DNA from: JAAYQA01 sp964510345
Lineage (GTDB): Bacteria; Bacillota; Clostridia; Tissierellales; Peptoniphilaceae
Assembly (NCBI GenBank): GCA_964510345.1
Contig: CAZEBB010000008.1
Location: 1-59,103 of the forward strand
Direction of reading: 5' to 3'
Length of the DNA: 59,103 nucleotides
The position numbers were made by a program, and so were the translations under genes. The stretch's first letter is position 1, and every line of letters starts with the position of its first letter. Positions 34,642-42,704 of the stretch are shown piece by piece. The notes under the pieces were generated by a model. It was not told where the DNA came from. It worked only from the letters and a program-made list of their open reading frames with translations, and searched no databases.

Positions 34642-36483
34642 TTACGCCATATTTTCGCGATTCGGATGATACGTAGGGACAATCTCTTGCAAAAGCGCAA
34701 CCATCTCCTCGTCATCATCGCGCTCCAGAGCCGACATCAGTTTCGCCAGTTGGTTATGAAGAAGTTCCATGTCATAGTATTCCGGATTCTCAATCCAGAT
34801 TTTCTCATGCGACGTCTTCGTCGAGTTATTCTCATCCAACAACAACTCTTCGTATTTCTTCTCTCCCTCGCGAAGTCCCGTGTAGATGATCTCTATGTCC
34901 TCGCCGACCTTATATCCGGAAAGTCGAATGAGTTCTCGAGCGAGATCGTCGATCTTGACGGGATCGCCCATATCGAGGATATAGATCTCTCCTCCGCTGG
35001 CCATGGCGCCGGCCTGCAGGACCAACTGTGCCGCTTCGGGAATTGTCATAAAATAGCGCGTGATCTCCGGGTCGGTCACTTTGACAGGACCGCCCTTTTG
35101 GATCTGTTTCGTAAAGACGGGAATGACCGATCCGTTAGAGCCAAGCACATTGCCAAATCGTACGGCGACGAGCTTCGTCTTTGAAGTGCCTTTATACGCG
35201 TTGATGATGTATTCACAAAACCGCTTCGTCGTGCCCATGACATTCGTCGGACGCACGGCTTTGTCGGTCGATATGAGGACAAAAGTCTCAACTTCAGCCT
35301 CGATCACCGCTTCCACAACGTGGAAGGTGCCGAAAATATTGTTCTTGATCGCAGATGCGGGTGAGTGTTCCATCAGCGGCACATGCTTATGAGCTGCCGC
35401 ATGGAAGACGACATCCGGTCGCTCTTCCATCATGACGTGACGGATGCGATGCTTATCGCGAACGGAATCGATGTGTACCGTGAGCGGATAATCTTTGTCT
35501 TCGCCGAGAATCTCCTGTTGGACTTCATAGACCGCATTCTCGTAGATATCGAGGAGGATCAGACGCGACGGGTTGTATCGCATAATCTGGCGCGCCAATT
35601 CGGATCCGATGGAGCCACCGCCTCCGGTGATCATCACCTTCTTGCCGGTCAGGAACTCGTTGAGCATCGAGGTATCCAGTTTGACCGGGTCACGCCCCAA
35701 CAAGTCTTCGATCTGTACCGGACGCAATTCAGAGATCTGGAAAGACTCATCGATCATTTCATAAATACCGGGGACCGTCTTTACGGGAAGCCCTGTATTT
35801 TGCGCGATATTGAGGATCGCCACTCGGTCCGCTTGGCTCGCCGACGGGAGTGCAAAGATGATCTCCTGTATGCGCAATTCTTCGACAAGGCGGGGGATGT
35901 CTTCCCTTGTCCCCATCACCTTGACATTGTGAATCAGTTCTTTTTGTTTGACAGGATCATCATCGACGAACGCGACCGGAACGGATTGCAGTTGCTCGCC
36001 GTGTTTTTTGAGCTCTTTGCATACGAGTGCACCGGCTTCGCCCGCACCGATGATCAGCACGCGATGATAATTATCGTCCGTGAAGAACTTCAGTCCGCTG
36101 ATCGCAGTGCTCGCTCGCAATGCGTAGCGAATCCCGCCGATCAGAAACATATCCGCCAGCCAGACGATCGGCAGCATACCTCTTGGCAAATTCGGTGTCA
36201 ACGCGTAGAAATACAACATCGCACAGGCATTGGCGACGACTGTGGCCAAAAGGAGTTGCAACATCTCTCGGATGCTCGCATAGCGCCAGTAAATTCGGTA
36301 CATGTTCAAAAAATAATAGACGACGATCTTAATGCCGACTAAAAACGGCAGGTGTCGTAAAAGCATCGATGCATCCGCCTGCGGGATATTGCCGTCGTAC
36401 CGTAGCATCAGCGCCAACCAGAATGACAGTGCCAGTAGGACGATATCCAGTACACCCAACACCAGTCTGCGGTTTTGTTTCAT
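34642..36483 (-). CDS. Membrane UDP-sugar 4,6-dehydratase (WbpM/PglF/CapD family)
   Basis: A 613-residue protein. Four N-terminal transmembrane helices (about 8-120) precede a first Rossmann domain with IGAGEAGALVCKELKKHG near 145, and then an extended SDR domain with MITGGGGSIGSELARQI near 285 and the active-site region STDKAVRPTNVMGTTKR near 400. Such enzymes make UDP-4-keto-6-deoxy-HexNAc, the precursor of bacillosamine- or FucNAc/QuiNAc-type sugars in surface glycans or protein glycosylation. The ATG at 36483 has AGAGG 6 nt upstream; the in-frame ATG at 36498 has none. It lies behind folD, separated by a hairpin. Confidence 0.9.
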   Translation of the reverse strand: MKQNRRLVLGVLDIVLLALSFWLALMLRYDGNIPQADASMLLRHLPFLVGIKIVVYYFLNMYRIYWRYASIREMLQLLLATVVANACAMLYFYALTPNLPRGMLPIVWLADMFLIGGIRYALRASTAISGLKFFTDDNYHRVLIIGAGEAGALVCKELKKHGEQLQSVPVAFVDDDPVKQKELIHNVKVMGTREDIPRLVEELRIQEIIFALPSASQADRVAILNIAQNTGLPVKTVPGIYEMIDESFQISELRPVQIEDLLGRDPVKLDTSMLNEFLTGKKVMITGGGGSIGSELARQIMRYNPSRLILLDIYENAVYEVQQEILGEDKDYPLTVHIDSVRDKHRIRHVMMEERPDVVFHAAAHKHVPLMEHSPASAIKNNIFGTFHVVEAVIEAEVETFVLISTDKAVRPTNVMGTTKRFCEYIINAYKGTSKTKLVAVRFGNVLGSNGSVIPVFTKQIQKGGPVKVTDPEITRYFMTIPEAAQLVLQAGAMASGGEIYILDMGDPVKIDDLARELIRLSGYKVGEDIEIIYTGLREGEKKYEELLLDENNSTKTSHEKIWIENPEYYDMELLHNQLAKLMSALERDDDEEMVALLQEIVPTYHPNRENMA

Positions 36484-36499
36484 AGAGTCCTCTTTCATG

Positions 36500-36522
36500 C
36501 AAAAGGCCGATCGAATCGGCCT
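36500..36522 (-). terminator. Hairpin with short T-run between folD and the dehydratase gene
   Basis: AGGCCGA, 5-nt loop, TCGGCCT then TTTTG. It sits about 20 nt before the next start codon, with no promoter seen in between, so it may be a leaky terminator. Confidence 0.6.
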
Positions 36523-36531
36523 ATCTTGTTC

Positions 36532-37377
36532 CTATCGTTGTTCAGCGGCTTTGACGACCTGGCTGAGCAATATTGTGGTGGTCATCGATCCGACGCCTCC
36601 CGGTACAGGGGTAATGGCTTTGACGTGATCGACCACATTGTCGTAATCCGCATCCCCGGCAATACTTCCATCTGCGGCTTCACTGACGCCGACATCGATG
36701 ATGATCGAATCTTCCGTGAAGTAGTCCATTCCGAAGCTCTTCGCGCGTCCTGCCGCCAAGACGACAACATCCGCCCATTTTGTGACTTCTTTGAGATCTC
36801 TGGTCTTCGAGTGGCAGATGATCGGTGACGCGTGTTGTTCCAGCATCATCATGGCCAAGGGGCGGCCTAAGACCATCGAACGGTTAATGATCGCAACGCG
36901 TTTACCGGTCAGATCGACTCCATAGTAACGCAAAATCTCCATTGCCGATCGAGGGGTCGCGGGCTCCAGTCCGGATTTATCAGACGCGAATACTTTCGCG
37001 AGATTAATCGGATGCATGCAATCGACGTCTTTTTTCGGATCGATTGATTCCGATACCGCTTTCTCGTCGATATGCTTGGGAAGTGGACGAAACATCAGGA
37101 TGCCGTGAATACTGTCATCTTTGTTCAGATCCGTCATCTTTTGCATCAAGGCGTCGGTTTCGATCGACTCCTCGACAACGACGACCTGGGCTTCGATCCC
37201 CAAGTTCTCACAATTCTTTTTGATTCCCTTCTCATAGGATATGTCATTAGGGTTTTCTCCTACACGCAATACCGCGAGTTTCGGTTGGACCCCCTTATCT
37301 TGTAACGATTGTACTCGGTGCGATACTTCTTCTTTTAATTGAGTGGCTACAGGTTTTCCTTTTAAAATTTCGGTCAT
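36532..37377 (-). CDS. folD: Bifunctional methylenetetrahydrofolate dehydrogenase/cyclohydrolase
   Basis: A 281-residue FolD that interconverts 5,10-methylene-, methenyl- and 10-formyl-THF. The substrate-site lysine region is SYEKGIKKNCENLGIEA, DVDCMHPINLAKVF follows near 120, the NADP loop is INRSMVLGRPLAMMML, and the C-terminal signature is TPVPGGVGSMTT. I chose the start at 37377, with AAAGGAGG 7 nt upstream; the longer frame to 37608 runs into the spacer and the terminator of the NlpC gene. A TATACT box lies upstream near 37408. Confidence 0.96.
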   Translation of the reverse strand: MTEILKGKPVATQLKEEVSHRVQSLQDKGVQPKLAVLRVGENPNDISYEKGIKKNCENLGIEAQVVVVEESIETDALMQKMTDLNKDDSIHGILMFRPLPKHIDEKAVSESIDPKKDVDCMHPINLAKVFASDKSGLEPATPRSAMEILRYYGVDLTGKRVAIINRSMVLGRPLAMMMLEQHASPIICHSKTRDLKEVTKWADVVVLAAGRAKSFGMDYFTEDSIIIDVGVSEAADGSIAGDADYDNVVDHVKAITPVPGGVGSMTTTILLSQVVKAAEQR

Positions 37378-37451
37378 CTTAACCCTCCTTTTATGCTCCT
37401 TACAGTATACCAAAAAAACGCTGATTCCCAAAATGTTATTTAGGCTAACAC

Positions 37452-37475
37452 AAAAAACGGACCCGGAGGTCCGTT
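37452..37475 (-). terminator. Terminator after the NlpC/P60 gene
   Basis: AACGGACC, TCC loop, GGGTCCGTT followed by TTTTTTG on the minus strand, 6 nt after the stop. Confidence 0.85.
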
Positions 37476-37480
37476 TCGTG

Positions 37481-38935
37481 TTACGGTAAGATGCGTTTGA
37501 TGGTGACCGCATTGTTTTGGAAGTAGCTTCCCGAAATGCTGTCGGTTTTGACTCCCGTTGCCGGAGTCGATGCGTGGATATACGTCCCTCCGCCGACATA
37601 GATGCCAACGTGTCCGATTCTTGAATCGCCCGGGTTGATAAAGAAGATCAGGTCGCCCGCTTGAATCTCACTTTTGGAGACGGTGGTTCCCGCCGTAGCT
37701 TGTGAAGCCGAACTTCTCGGCAGTTGGATTCCCGCATGTTTGTTGTAGAGATAGTATGTGAGGCCTGAGCAGTCAAATGTGTTGGGTCCCGCTGTACCAT
37801 ATACATAGGACTTTCCAACTTGTGCCCAAGCGTCATTGACGATCGATTCGATCGCACCACTCGAAGCCGAGACGCTTTTCGCTGCCACTGTTTCTTCCGC
37901 GCGATTCGTATTCGGTTGCGAGCTGACGAGATAAGGGTTATACACATAGGCGGTTTGGCCATCGTACTCGAATTGGAACCACTCGCCGTCGGCTGCACCT
38001 TTCACTTCCGTTCCGGGGTTCAGAACGCCCAGAATTGAAGTATTGGTACCCGGTCCTTTGCGTACATTCAGGCTTGCCTTGGTGTAACGAGTCACTCGGT
38101 CTTCGGGTGCGACGGTTCTTTCTTCGACTTCCGACTCGCCGTCAGACAAGTAAGAGCCTGAAACATAAGCCGTTTCTCCGGCAAAGGTCGTCTTGAACCA
38201 ATGCCCTTCATAATTCCCTTCCACTTTTGTATTGGGTTTCATGACGCCCAAGATGCTGTGTCTCGTACCCGGTCCGGTGCGGACATTGACATAGGCCGTT
38301 GCATATTGAGTCGTAAGGCTTCGGTTCTCTACCGCTTCTTTGACTTCTTCTTGCGAACCCTTTAAGTAGTCGGTGTGTACATACGCGGTTTGTCCGTCGT
38401 ATTCGATCTTGAACCATTCTCCCGTATAAGAACCGGAGATTTTCGTTCCCTTCGAAAGAACCCCTAAGATATTGAAGGAAGTTCCCTTGCCGGTACGTAC
38501 ATTGAGGTTATCTGTCGTGTAACGTGCCACGACCTCTTCCTTTTCGTCCTCTTGTTCTACCGCTTTCGCTGAAGAACCGGGACCGCGTAACCAATCCGCA
38601 TGGATATATGCGGTTTGACCGCTGTATTGTATTTTGAACCACTCACCTTCTTGTGTTCCCTGTACTTCTGCTCCGATATTGAGTACCCCTAGGATATTCG
38701 CATCGGTGCTTGGCGAGGTTCTTACATTGAGGAAGTCGGTCGTAATTCTCGTGCTTGTTTCTGTCGGTTCATCGGCTACCAAGTACGATTTGTTGAGATC
38801 GGCTTGATAGGTCGCCGTTGATATGATCGCCTTTTGTTCCGGCGCTGCGTAACTTACATTGACTCCCACCGTCAATGTGGTTAAGGTGACAGCAGCAACC
38901 AGACCCAGCTTCACACCAACTGATTTACAATTCAT
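37481..38935 (-). CDS. Secreted NlpC/P60 peptidoglycan hydrolase with four SH3b domains
   Basis: A 484-residue secreted protein. Signal peptide 1-30 (LGLVAAVTLTTLTVGVNVSY then AAPEQK). Four bacterial SH3 domains, each with the FLNVRTSPSTDANILGVL-like core (about 65-130, 145-205, 215-275, 290-350). A linker follows, then an NlpC/P60 endopeptidase domain (about 370-484) with catalytic Cys in TFDCSGLTYYLYNKH and His in GHVGIYVGGGTYIHA. It should cut D-Glu to diamino-acid bonds in the cell wall. The start ATG at 38935 is 12 nt from GGAGG, a long spacing; an earlier ATG at 38989 precedes that site and would add 18 hydrophilic residues. The promoter is flanked by WalR-type boxes. Confidence 0.92.
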   Translation of the reverse strand: MNCKSVGVKLGLVAAVTLTTLTVGVNVSYAAPEQKAIISTATYQADLNKSYLVADEPTETSTRITTDFLNVRTSPSTDANILGVLNIGAEVQGTQEGEWFKIQYSGQTAYIHADWLRGPGSSAKAVEQEDEKEEVVARYTTDNLNVRTGKGTSFNILGVLSKGTKISGSYTGEWFKIEYDGQTAYVHTDYLKGSQEEVKEAVENRSLTTQYATAYVNVRTGPGTRHSILGVMKPNTKVEGNYEGHWFKTTFAGETAYVSGSYLSDGESEVEERTVAPEDRVTRYTKASLNVRKGPGTNTSILGVLNPGTEVKGAADGEWFQFEYDGQTAYVYNPYLVSSQPNTNRAEETVAAKSVSASSGAIESIVNDAWAQVGKSYVYGTAGPNTFDCSGLTYYLYNKHAGIQLPRSSASQATAGTTVSKSEIQAGDLIFFINPGDSRIGHVGIYVGGGTYIHASTPATGVKTDSISGSYFQNNAVTIKRILP

Positions 38936-38960
38936 GTTGGATAGTATCCTCCTTGTTTTT

Positions 38961-38977
38961 GTAACAATTTTGTAACT
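38961..38977 (+). promoter_or_regulatory. WalR-type box downstream of the NlpC/P60 transcription start
   Basis: TGTAAC, 5 nt, TGTAAC on the plus strand: an exact match to the WalR direct-repeat consensus TGTWAH-N5-TGTWAH, but in the orientation opposite to the gene and located about +10 to +26. Confidence 0.6.
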
Positions 38978-38993
38978 TTTAAGTTCCATACCA

Positions 38994-39022
38994 TTCTAAA
39001 GGATTGAAAGTTGAATGTCAAG
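38994..39022 (-). promoter_or_regulatory. Promoter of the NlpC/P60 gene
   Basis: Minus strand TTGACA (39022-39017), 17-nt spacer, TAGAAT (38999-38994). Confidence 0.85.
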
Positions 39023-39028
39023 CAAAAG

Positions 39029-39045
39029 TTACAAAAAAGTTACGA
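39029..39045 (-). promoter_or_regulatory. WalR-type box just upstream of the -35 of the NlpC/P60 promoter
   Basis: Minus strand CGTAAC, TTTTT, TGTAAC: a WalR-like direct repeat (one mismatch in the first base), ending 6 bp before the -35 box. In Bacillus, WalR activates cell-wall hydrolase genes from such upstream boxes. Confidence 0.65.
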
Positions 39046-39215
39046 AAACGGCGACGATGATCCATCAAGTATTGAATTTTAGCTATCGTTGACGAAACAA
39101 GAATTGTTACAATTTGTCGACAAAGAATTGTATAAGCATCTCTTATCAGATCGATAAGTATTTTCAATCATGCGCAGCGAACATTCATAGTATACTAATA
39201 AGAAGGAGGATGATC

Positions 39216-39863
39216 ATGCTCATCGATTTGCACGCACACGAGGAGACCTATTCACCGGATAGTTTCCAGTCTCTCGATGCACTCACAAAAACAGCATATA
39301 GCAAAGGTCTGGATGGCATTTGCATCACCGACCACGACACGCAAAAACTTGCGGGCGATATCGGATGGACGACCCTCGTCAACGGCGTTCGCGTATTTGT
39401 CGGTTGTGAAGTCTACACTTTTGAGGGGGATATCCTCGTCTTCGGCGCTCCCAATTTACCGACGGAGCGAGTCTCTGTCAAAACACTCCACGAGATCGTC
39501 TCCGCTCAAAACGGAGTGATGATCGCAGCGCACCCGTATCGGCACAATAACCGCGGTTTAAAGGATCAACTGTATCCGTTAGCAAAATACTTGGATGCGA
39601 TTGAGGCTTACAACGGGTCCACCTTCCCGGAGGACAACCAAAAGGCCGTCCACACGGCGAACGCCTTAGGCTTACCGATGACCGGCGCTGGCGACAGCCA
39701 CAACACCGGCGCTGTTGGACGCTTCGCCACTTATTTCCCCGATACGATCGAATCGATAGATGAACTCGTCGATGCGATACGTGATGGACGTTGCACGCCG
39801 GCGATCCCTGCGGATCACGGCTACGATTACAATTTGCCCGAGCGTAAACAAGAAGTCATATAA
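39216..39863 (+). CDS. PHP-domain metal-dependent phosphoesterase
   Basis: A 215-residue PHP-family protein. Metal-binding motifs: LIDLHAHEETYSPDS at the N-terminus, DGICITDHDT near 30, VMIAAHPYRHN near 104 and GAGDSHNTGAVGRF near 157. Members of this small-PHP group hydrolyse phosphate esters such as 3',5'-bisphosphonucleosides or act as 5'-3' RNA/DNA trimming enzymes; the substrate is not known here. GGAGG is 6 nt from the ATG at 39216. The frame runs back to 39114, but that part lacks a ribosome site. It ends at a bidirectional terminator shared with rnpB. Confidence 0.88.
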   Translation: MLIDLHAHEETYSPDSFQSLDALTKTAYSKGLDGICITDHDTQKLAGDIGWTTLVNGVRVFVGCEVYTFEGDILVFGAPNLPTERVSVKTLHEIVSAQNGVMIAAHPYRHNNRGLKDQLYPLAKYLDAIEAYNGSTFPEDNQKAVHTANALGLPMTGAGDSHNTGAVGRFATYFPDTIESIDELVDAIRDGRCTPAIPADHGYDYNLPERKQEVI

Positions 39864-39876
39864 TAGTACAAACTCA

Positions 39877-39904
39877 AAACGCACCCGTGAGGATGCGTTT
39901 TTTC
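39877..39904. terminator. Bidirectional terminator between the PHP gene and rnpB
   Basis: AAAACGCACCC, GTGA, GGATGCGTTTTTTC. A run of six T on the plus strand and TTTTG on the minus strand. Confidence 0.8.
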
Positions 39905-39916
39905 ATGCAAAGAGCA

Positions 39917-40304
39917 TAAGTAAATCTATAAGCCGTGTTCTGTATTAGATGATCATCTATCTAGGACGTCCGTCACCGGACGCCTCAAGCGATCTACCTT
40001 TGCGGAGACGACGAGCAGCCGCCTTGTTTCCTATTTGATCTTGCACCGAATGGGGTTTACAGAGCCACATAGTCGCCTATGCGCTGGTGAGCTCTTACCT
40101 CACCTTTCCATCCTTACCGAGCACTCAATGAAAGAAGAGATGAATTCATCAAGTGAGTTTCTCATCTTTCATTGAGTGCTCGGCGGTCTATTTCTGTTGC
40201 ACTAGCCTTAGGGTCGCCCCCACCTGACATTATCAGGCATCCTTGCTCTGTGGTGCACGGACTTTCCTCGTACCGAAGCACGCGATCATCTGATTTACTT
40301 ACGT
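39917..40304 (-). ncRNA. rnpB: RNase P RNA
   Basis: Catalytic RNA that trims the 5' ends of pre-tRNAs. Conserved core elements seen on the minus strand: GAGGAAAGTCCGTGCACCAC near the 5' end, GGCGACCCTAAGGCTAGTGC, and AGAACACGGCTTATAG at the 3' end. The terminal helix P1 pairs AAGTAAATC (40300-40292) with GATTTACTT (39926-39918). A very long peripheral hairpin (40117-40183) has a 19-bp perfect stem in the P12 region. Its own promoter precedes it. Confidence 0.95.
40117..40183 (-). other. Extended P12-type hairpin inside rnpB
   Basis: 19 perfectly paired bases (40117-40135 with 40165-40183), then an A.A mismatch and four more pairs. The loop is AT-rich. Confidence 0.7.
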
Positions 40305-40310
40305 ATCTTC

Positions 40311-40339
40311 ATTATATCAAAGGGTGACAGCCCCCTCAA
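40311..40339 (-). promoter_or_regulatory. Promoter of rnpB
   Basis: Minus strand TTGAGG (40339-40334), 17-nt spacer, TATAAT (40316-40311). The -35 box lies within the last codons of the preceding CPBP gene. Confidence 0.85.
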
Positions 40340-41279
40340 GTGCCGCTGCTCCAAACAGCGATGCCGTAAAGATCAAAACGATAATCACCATATAAAGGAT
40401 AAACCCGGGATTGAAGATCAGTGAAGGTGTCTTGATCGGTTTTTCTTCGATCTGCTCCGTTTCACTCTCAGCGTGCTCTACAGGATCCTGTAAAACTGTC
40501 AATAGTGCATTCTTTTCTTTAGAAAGCCATACCATCCCTACGATGGAGACGACGAGGATGAAGGCACCGCCGATGATTGCAAATACTTCGGCATTGATAA
40601 GTAAAAACCTTGGAAATACGATCGACCCGAGCGCGTTGACGATCATATGCAAAAGTATGACGGGAGTTACGCGCCCATACTTAATGAAGAGCACGCCCCA
40701 AAAAGTACCCAATGCAAAAGCATAGGCAAATTGTGGAATATTTAAATGAAACAAACCAAAAGCCAAACCGCCGGCAAGGACAGCTTTTTTGCGACCAAAG
40801 ACCAGCGTTTTCGTTAGAAACCGTCGGCGAAAGATCCATTCTTCGGCGATCGGAGCGATGATGACGATAAATAGAAATGCCATCATGGTACTACATGACT
40901 CGAGAACGTCCTGTACAATGTTTTCACTGATTCCGTAGTGTTCGACAAAAAAGAGATTGAAAAGGTTGCCTACGAAGGAAAAAATGTAAGCAATGGATAG
41001 ACTCATGATGGTGTAACGAAATAATGATTTGATCGAAATCGATTTTGGTTCCGGTACAGGCGAATCGGGAACTTTTCGTGTTATGAAGAAAAAGATCGGC
41101 ATCCCGAAAAAATAATTCGGTGCGCTGTTTAAGGCCCAAAAATACCAAGTGTTACACGTCAAATCCGGAAAATAGTTTTGCACCACAATAGACATGATGA
41201 CGATGCCCACGATATACGCGGTGATGTAAACGGCAAATCCGAAGCCAAGGCGATTCGCATACTTACGTAATGGTTTCAT
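40317..41279 (-). CDS. CPBP-family intramembrane metalloprotease
   Basis: A 320-residue protein with about eight transmembrane helices. CPBP/Abi motifs: EExxxR in APIAEEWIFRRRFL, FxxxH in LAFGLFHLNI, and HxxxN in LLHMIVNALGS. These are glutamic-type intramembrane proteases related to Rce1; bacterial members may process peptides or membrane proteins, and the target is unknown. I placed the start at 41279 (MKPLRKYANRLG), which overlaps the nif3 stop by 4 nt, so it is the last gene of the dgt-dnaG-rpoD cluster. Confidence 0.88.
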   Translation of the reverse strand: MKPLRKYANRLGFGFAVYITAYIVGIVIMSIVVQNYFPDLTCNTWYFWALNSAPNYFFGMPIFFFITRKVPDSPVPEPKSISIKSLFRYTIMSLSIAYIFSFVGNLFNLFFVEHYGISENIVQDVLESCSTMMAFLFIVIIAPIAEEWIFRRRFLTKTLVFGRKKAVLAGGLAFGLFHLNIPQFAYAFALGTFWGVLFIKYGRVTPVILLHMIVNALGSIVFPRFLLINAEVFAIIGGAFILVVSIVGMVWLSKEKNALLTVLQDPVEHAESETEQIEEKPIKTPSLIFNPGFILYMVIIVLIFTASLFGAAALEGAVTL

Positions 41280-42049
41280 CGCCCCGACCTCGCTTGAAAC
41301 GGTGGCGCAAATTCTGCCACGACGATCGGGCAATCCAATCGTACGGCCAACTGCTCCGCTAAGATCCATAATCCCGGATATTCCGTTTCATAATGCCCGG
41401 CATCGATTAAAAACAAGCCGCTCGCCTGAGCAAATATCGCTTGATGGTGCTTAAACTCAGCACTGACGAGTGCATCGATTCCCTGTCTACTGCAGACTTC
41501 TGTCAGATCCCCTCCGGCTCCTCCACAAACGGCGACGGTACGCACTTTCTTGCCGGTATCGCCCACGGTGCGCAAACCGGATGATCCGAGGATCTCCTTC
41601 GCATTCGCAGCCAGCTCTCCGCACGTCTGCGATTCACAGACGCCGACGAGGCCGATCTCTTCGCCTTCGATGGGCGTTATATCCGTAAGCCCCAATCTGA
41701 CCGCCAAGGCGTGATTCACACCCGGCGTCGCTTTATCAAGATTGGTATGGGCACTGATCACTGCGATATCGTTTTTGATCAGGTTGCGAAGAATCTGTCC
41801 CGACGGTGTCGCCATATCGACGGATCGCACCGACGGGAAGAAAAAGGGATGATGGGTGACGATGAGATTGCAGCCATTCGTCATCGCCTGCTCGATCGAT
41901 CGCAAGGTAAGATCCATATCGATCAGAACGCCCGTCACTATGGCTGCCGGGTCCCCAATCATTAAGCCACTGTTATCCCATGGCTCCTGGGTCTCAAACG
42001 GTGCGATCTCATTGAGAATTCTCATGATCTGTTCTACGGTGTAGTACAT
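41276..42049 (-). CDS. Nif3-like dinuclear metal center protein (YqfO type)
   Basis: A 257-residue Nif3/YqfO-family protein without the extra PII-like insert domain. N-terminal WDNSGLMIGDP, then the metal-binding TNGCNLIVTHHPFFF (two His) and SAHTNLDKATPGVN; C-terminal LFLIDAGHYETEYPG. The role is debated: GTP cyclohydrolase 1 type 2 annotation, DNA repair or metal chaperone. The ATG at 42049 has AGGAGG 6 nt upstream and lies inside the 3' end of trmK (41-nt overlap). Confidence 0.9.
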   Translation of the reverse strand: MYYTVEQIMRILNEIAPFETQEPWDNSGLMIGDPAAIVTGVLIDMDLTLRSIEQAMTNGCNLIVTHHPFFFPSVRSVDMATPSGQILRNLIKNDIAVISAHTNLDKATPGVNHALAVRLGLTDITPIEGEEIGLVGVCESQTCGELAANAKEILGSSGLRTVGDTGKKVRTVAVCGGAGGDLTEVCSRQGIDALVSAEFKHHQAIFAQASGLFLIDAGHYETEYPGLWILAEQLAVRLDCPIVVAEFAPPFQARSGR

Positions 42050-42701
42050 ATTGTACCTCCTGTAATTCACGCAATTTCTCCGACACACGCCTCGCGCCGG
42101 CCGATTGCGGTTTCAATGTCTGGATAACCTGTTCCTGTATTCTCCTCTCCAGTTCTATCTTGTCTTGTAGTACCACAGATTGTTCTTGCATCGGAATGCG
42201 TCCGTAGCGATATTCGATGTCACTTGAATACCTCTCGACCCCCGGTACCGCAACCAAGATGACATAAAATTTACCTTGATCCCGTACCCATTCGTCGGCT
42301 TCAATCCGGTATCCGTTCTCATGTAAAAAGCGACGGACTTCCTCTTCTCCTTTTTGTGGAGAGAGAATGAGACGTCGCAAGGGCTGCTGATTGTCGATCG
42401 CATTTTGTAATATGGTGAGGATGCGGAATCCACCCATCCCCGCGATGACAATGTCGTCGATGGCCTTTGTATCCAACCCCGATAAGCCGTTACAACACTG
42501 CGTCGTCACATCTTTCTCCCGCGGGTGCCCGGTGATCGCGTCGATGCACTTTTGTAGCGAATGCGGACTGATGTCGGTCGCAATCACCTTCTGAATCGCC
42601 GCATCCTCCAAGGCTCTCATCACGAGAATCCCGTGATCTGTCCCGATATCCGCGATGACCGGCCCCCTAAGATACCCACGCAGTTTCTCCAAACGATCCA
42701 T
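42009..42701 (-). CDS. trmK: tRNA (adenine-22-N1) methyltransferase
   Basis: A 230-residue SAM-dependent methyltransferase that modifies A22 of tRNAs. Motif I VIADIGTDHGILV near 15, DISPHSLQKCIDAI near 43, IVIAGMGGFRILTIL near 83, then a helical C-terminal part (about 165-225). The trmK gene is often next to rpoD and nif3 in Firmicutes, and the same order is seen here. It starts 3 nt after the rpoD stop. Confidence 0.93.
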   Translation of the reverse strand: MDRLEKLRGYLRGPVIADIGTDHGILVMRALEDAAIQKVIATDISPHSLQKCIDAITGHPREKDVTTQCCNGLSGLDTKAIDDIVIAGMGGFRILTILQNAIDNQQPLRRLILSPQKGEEEVRRFLHENGYRIEADEWVRDQGKFYVILVAVPGVERYSSDIEYRYGRIPMQEQSVVLQDKIELERRIQEQVIQTLKPQSAGARRVSEKLRELQEVQYVLHRRTDHENSQ

Positions 42702-42704
42702 CGT

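Noticed and set aside
35365..36342. Plus-strand open frame of 325 codons inside the UDP-sugar dehydratase gene
   Set aside because: Antisense shadow of a clearly conserved gene; no ribosome site or domain.
39881..40316. tmRNA or a riboswitch in the spacer after the PHP gene
   Set aside because: The conserved core and P1 pairing identify RNase P RNA; no tRNA-like ends or tag frame.
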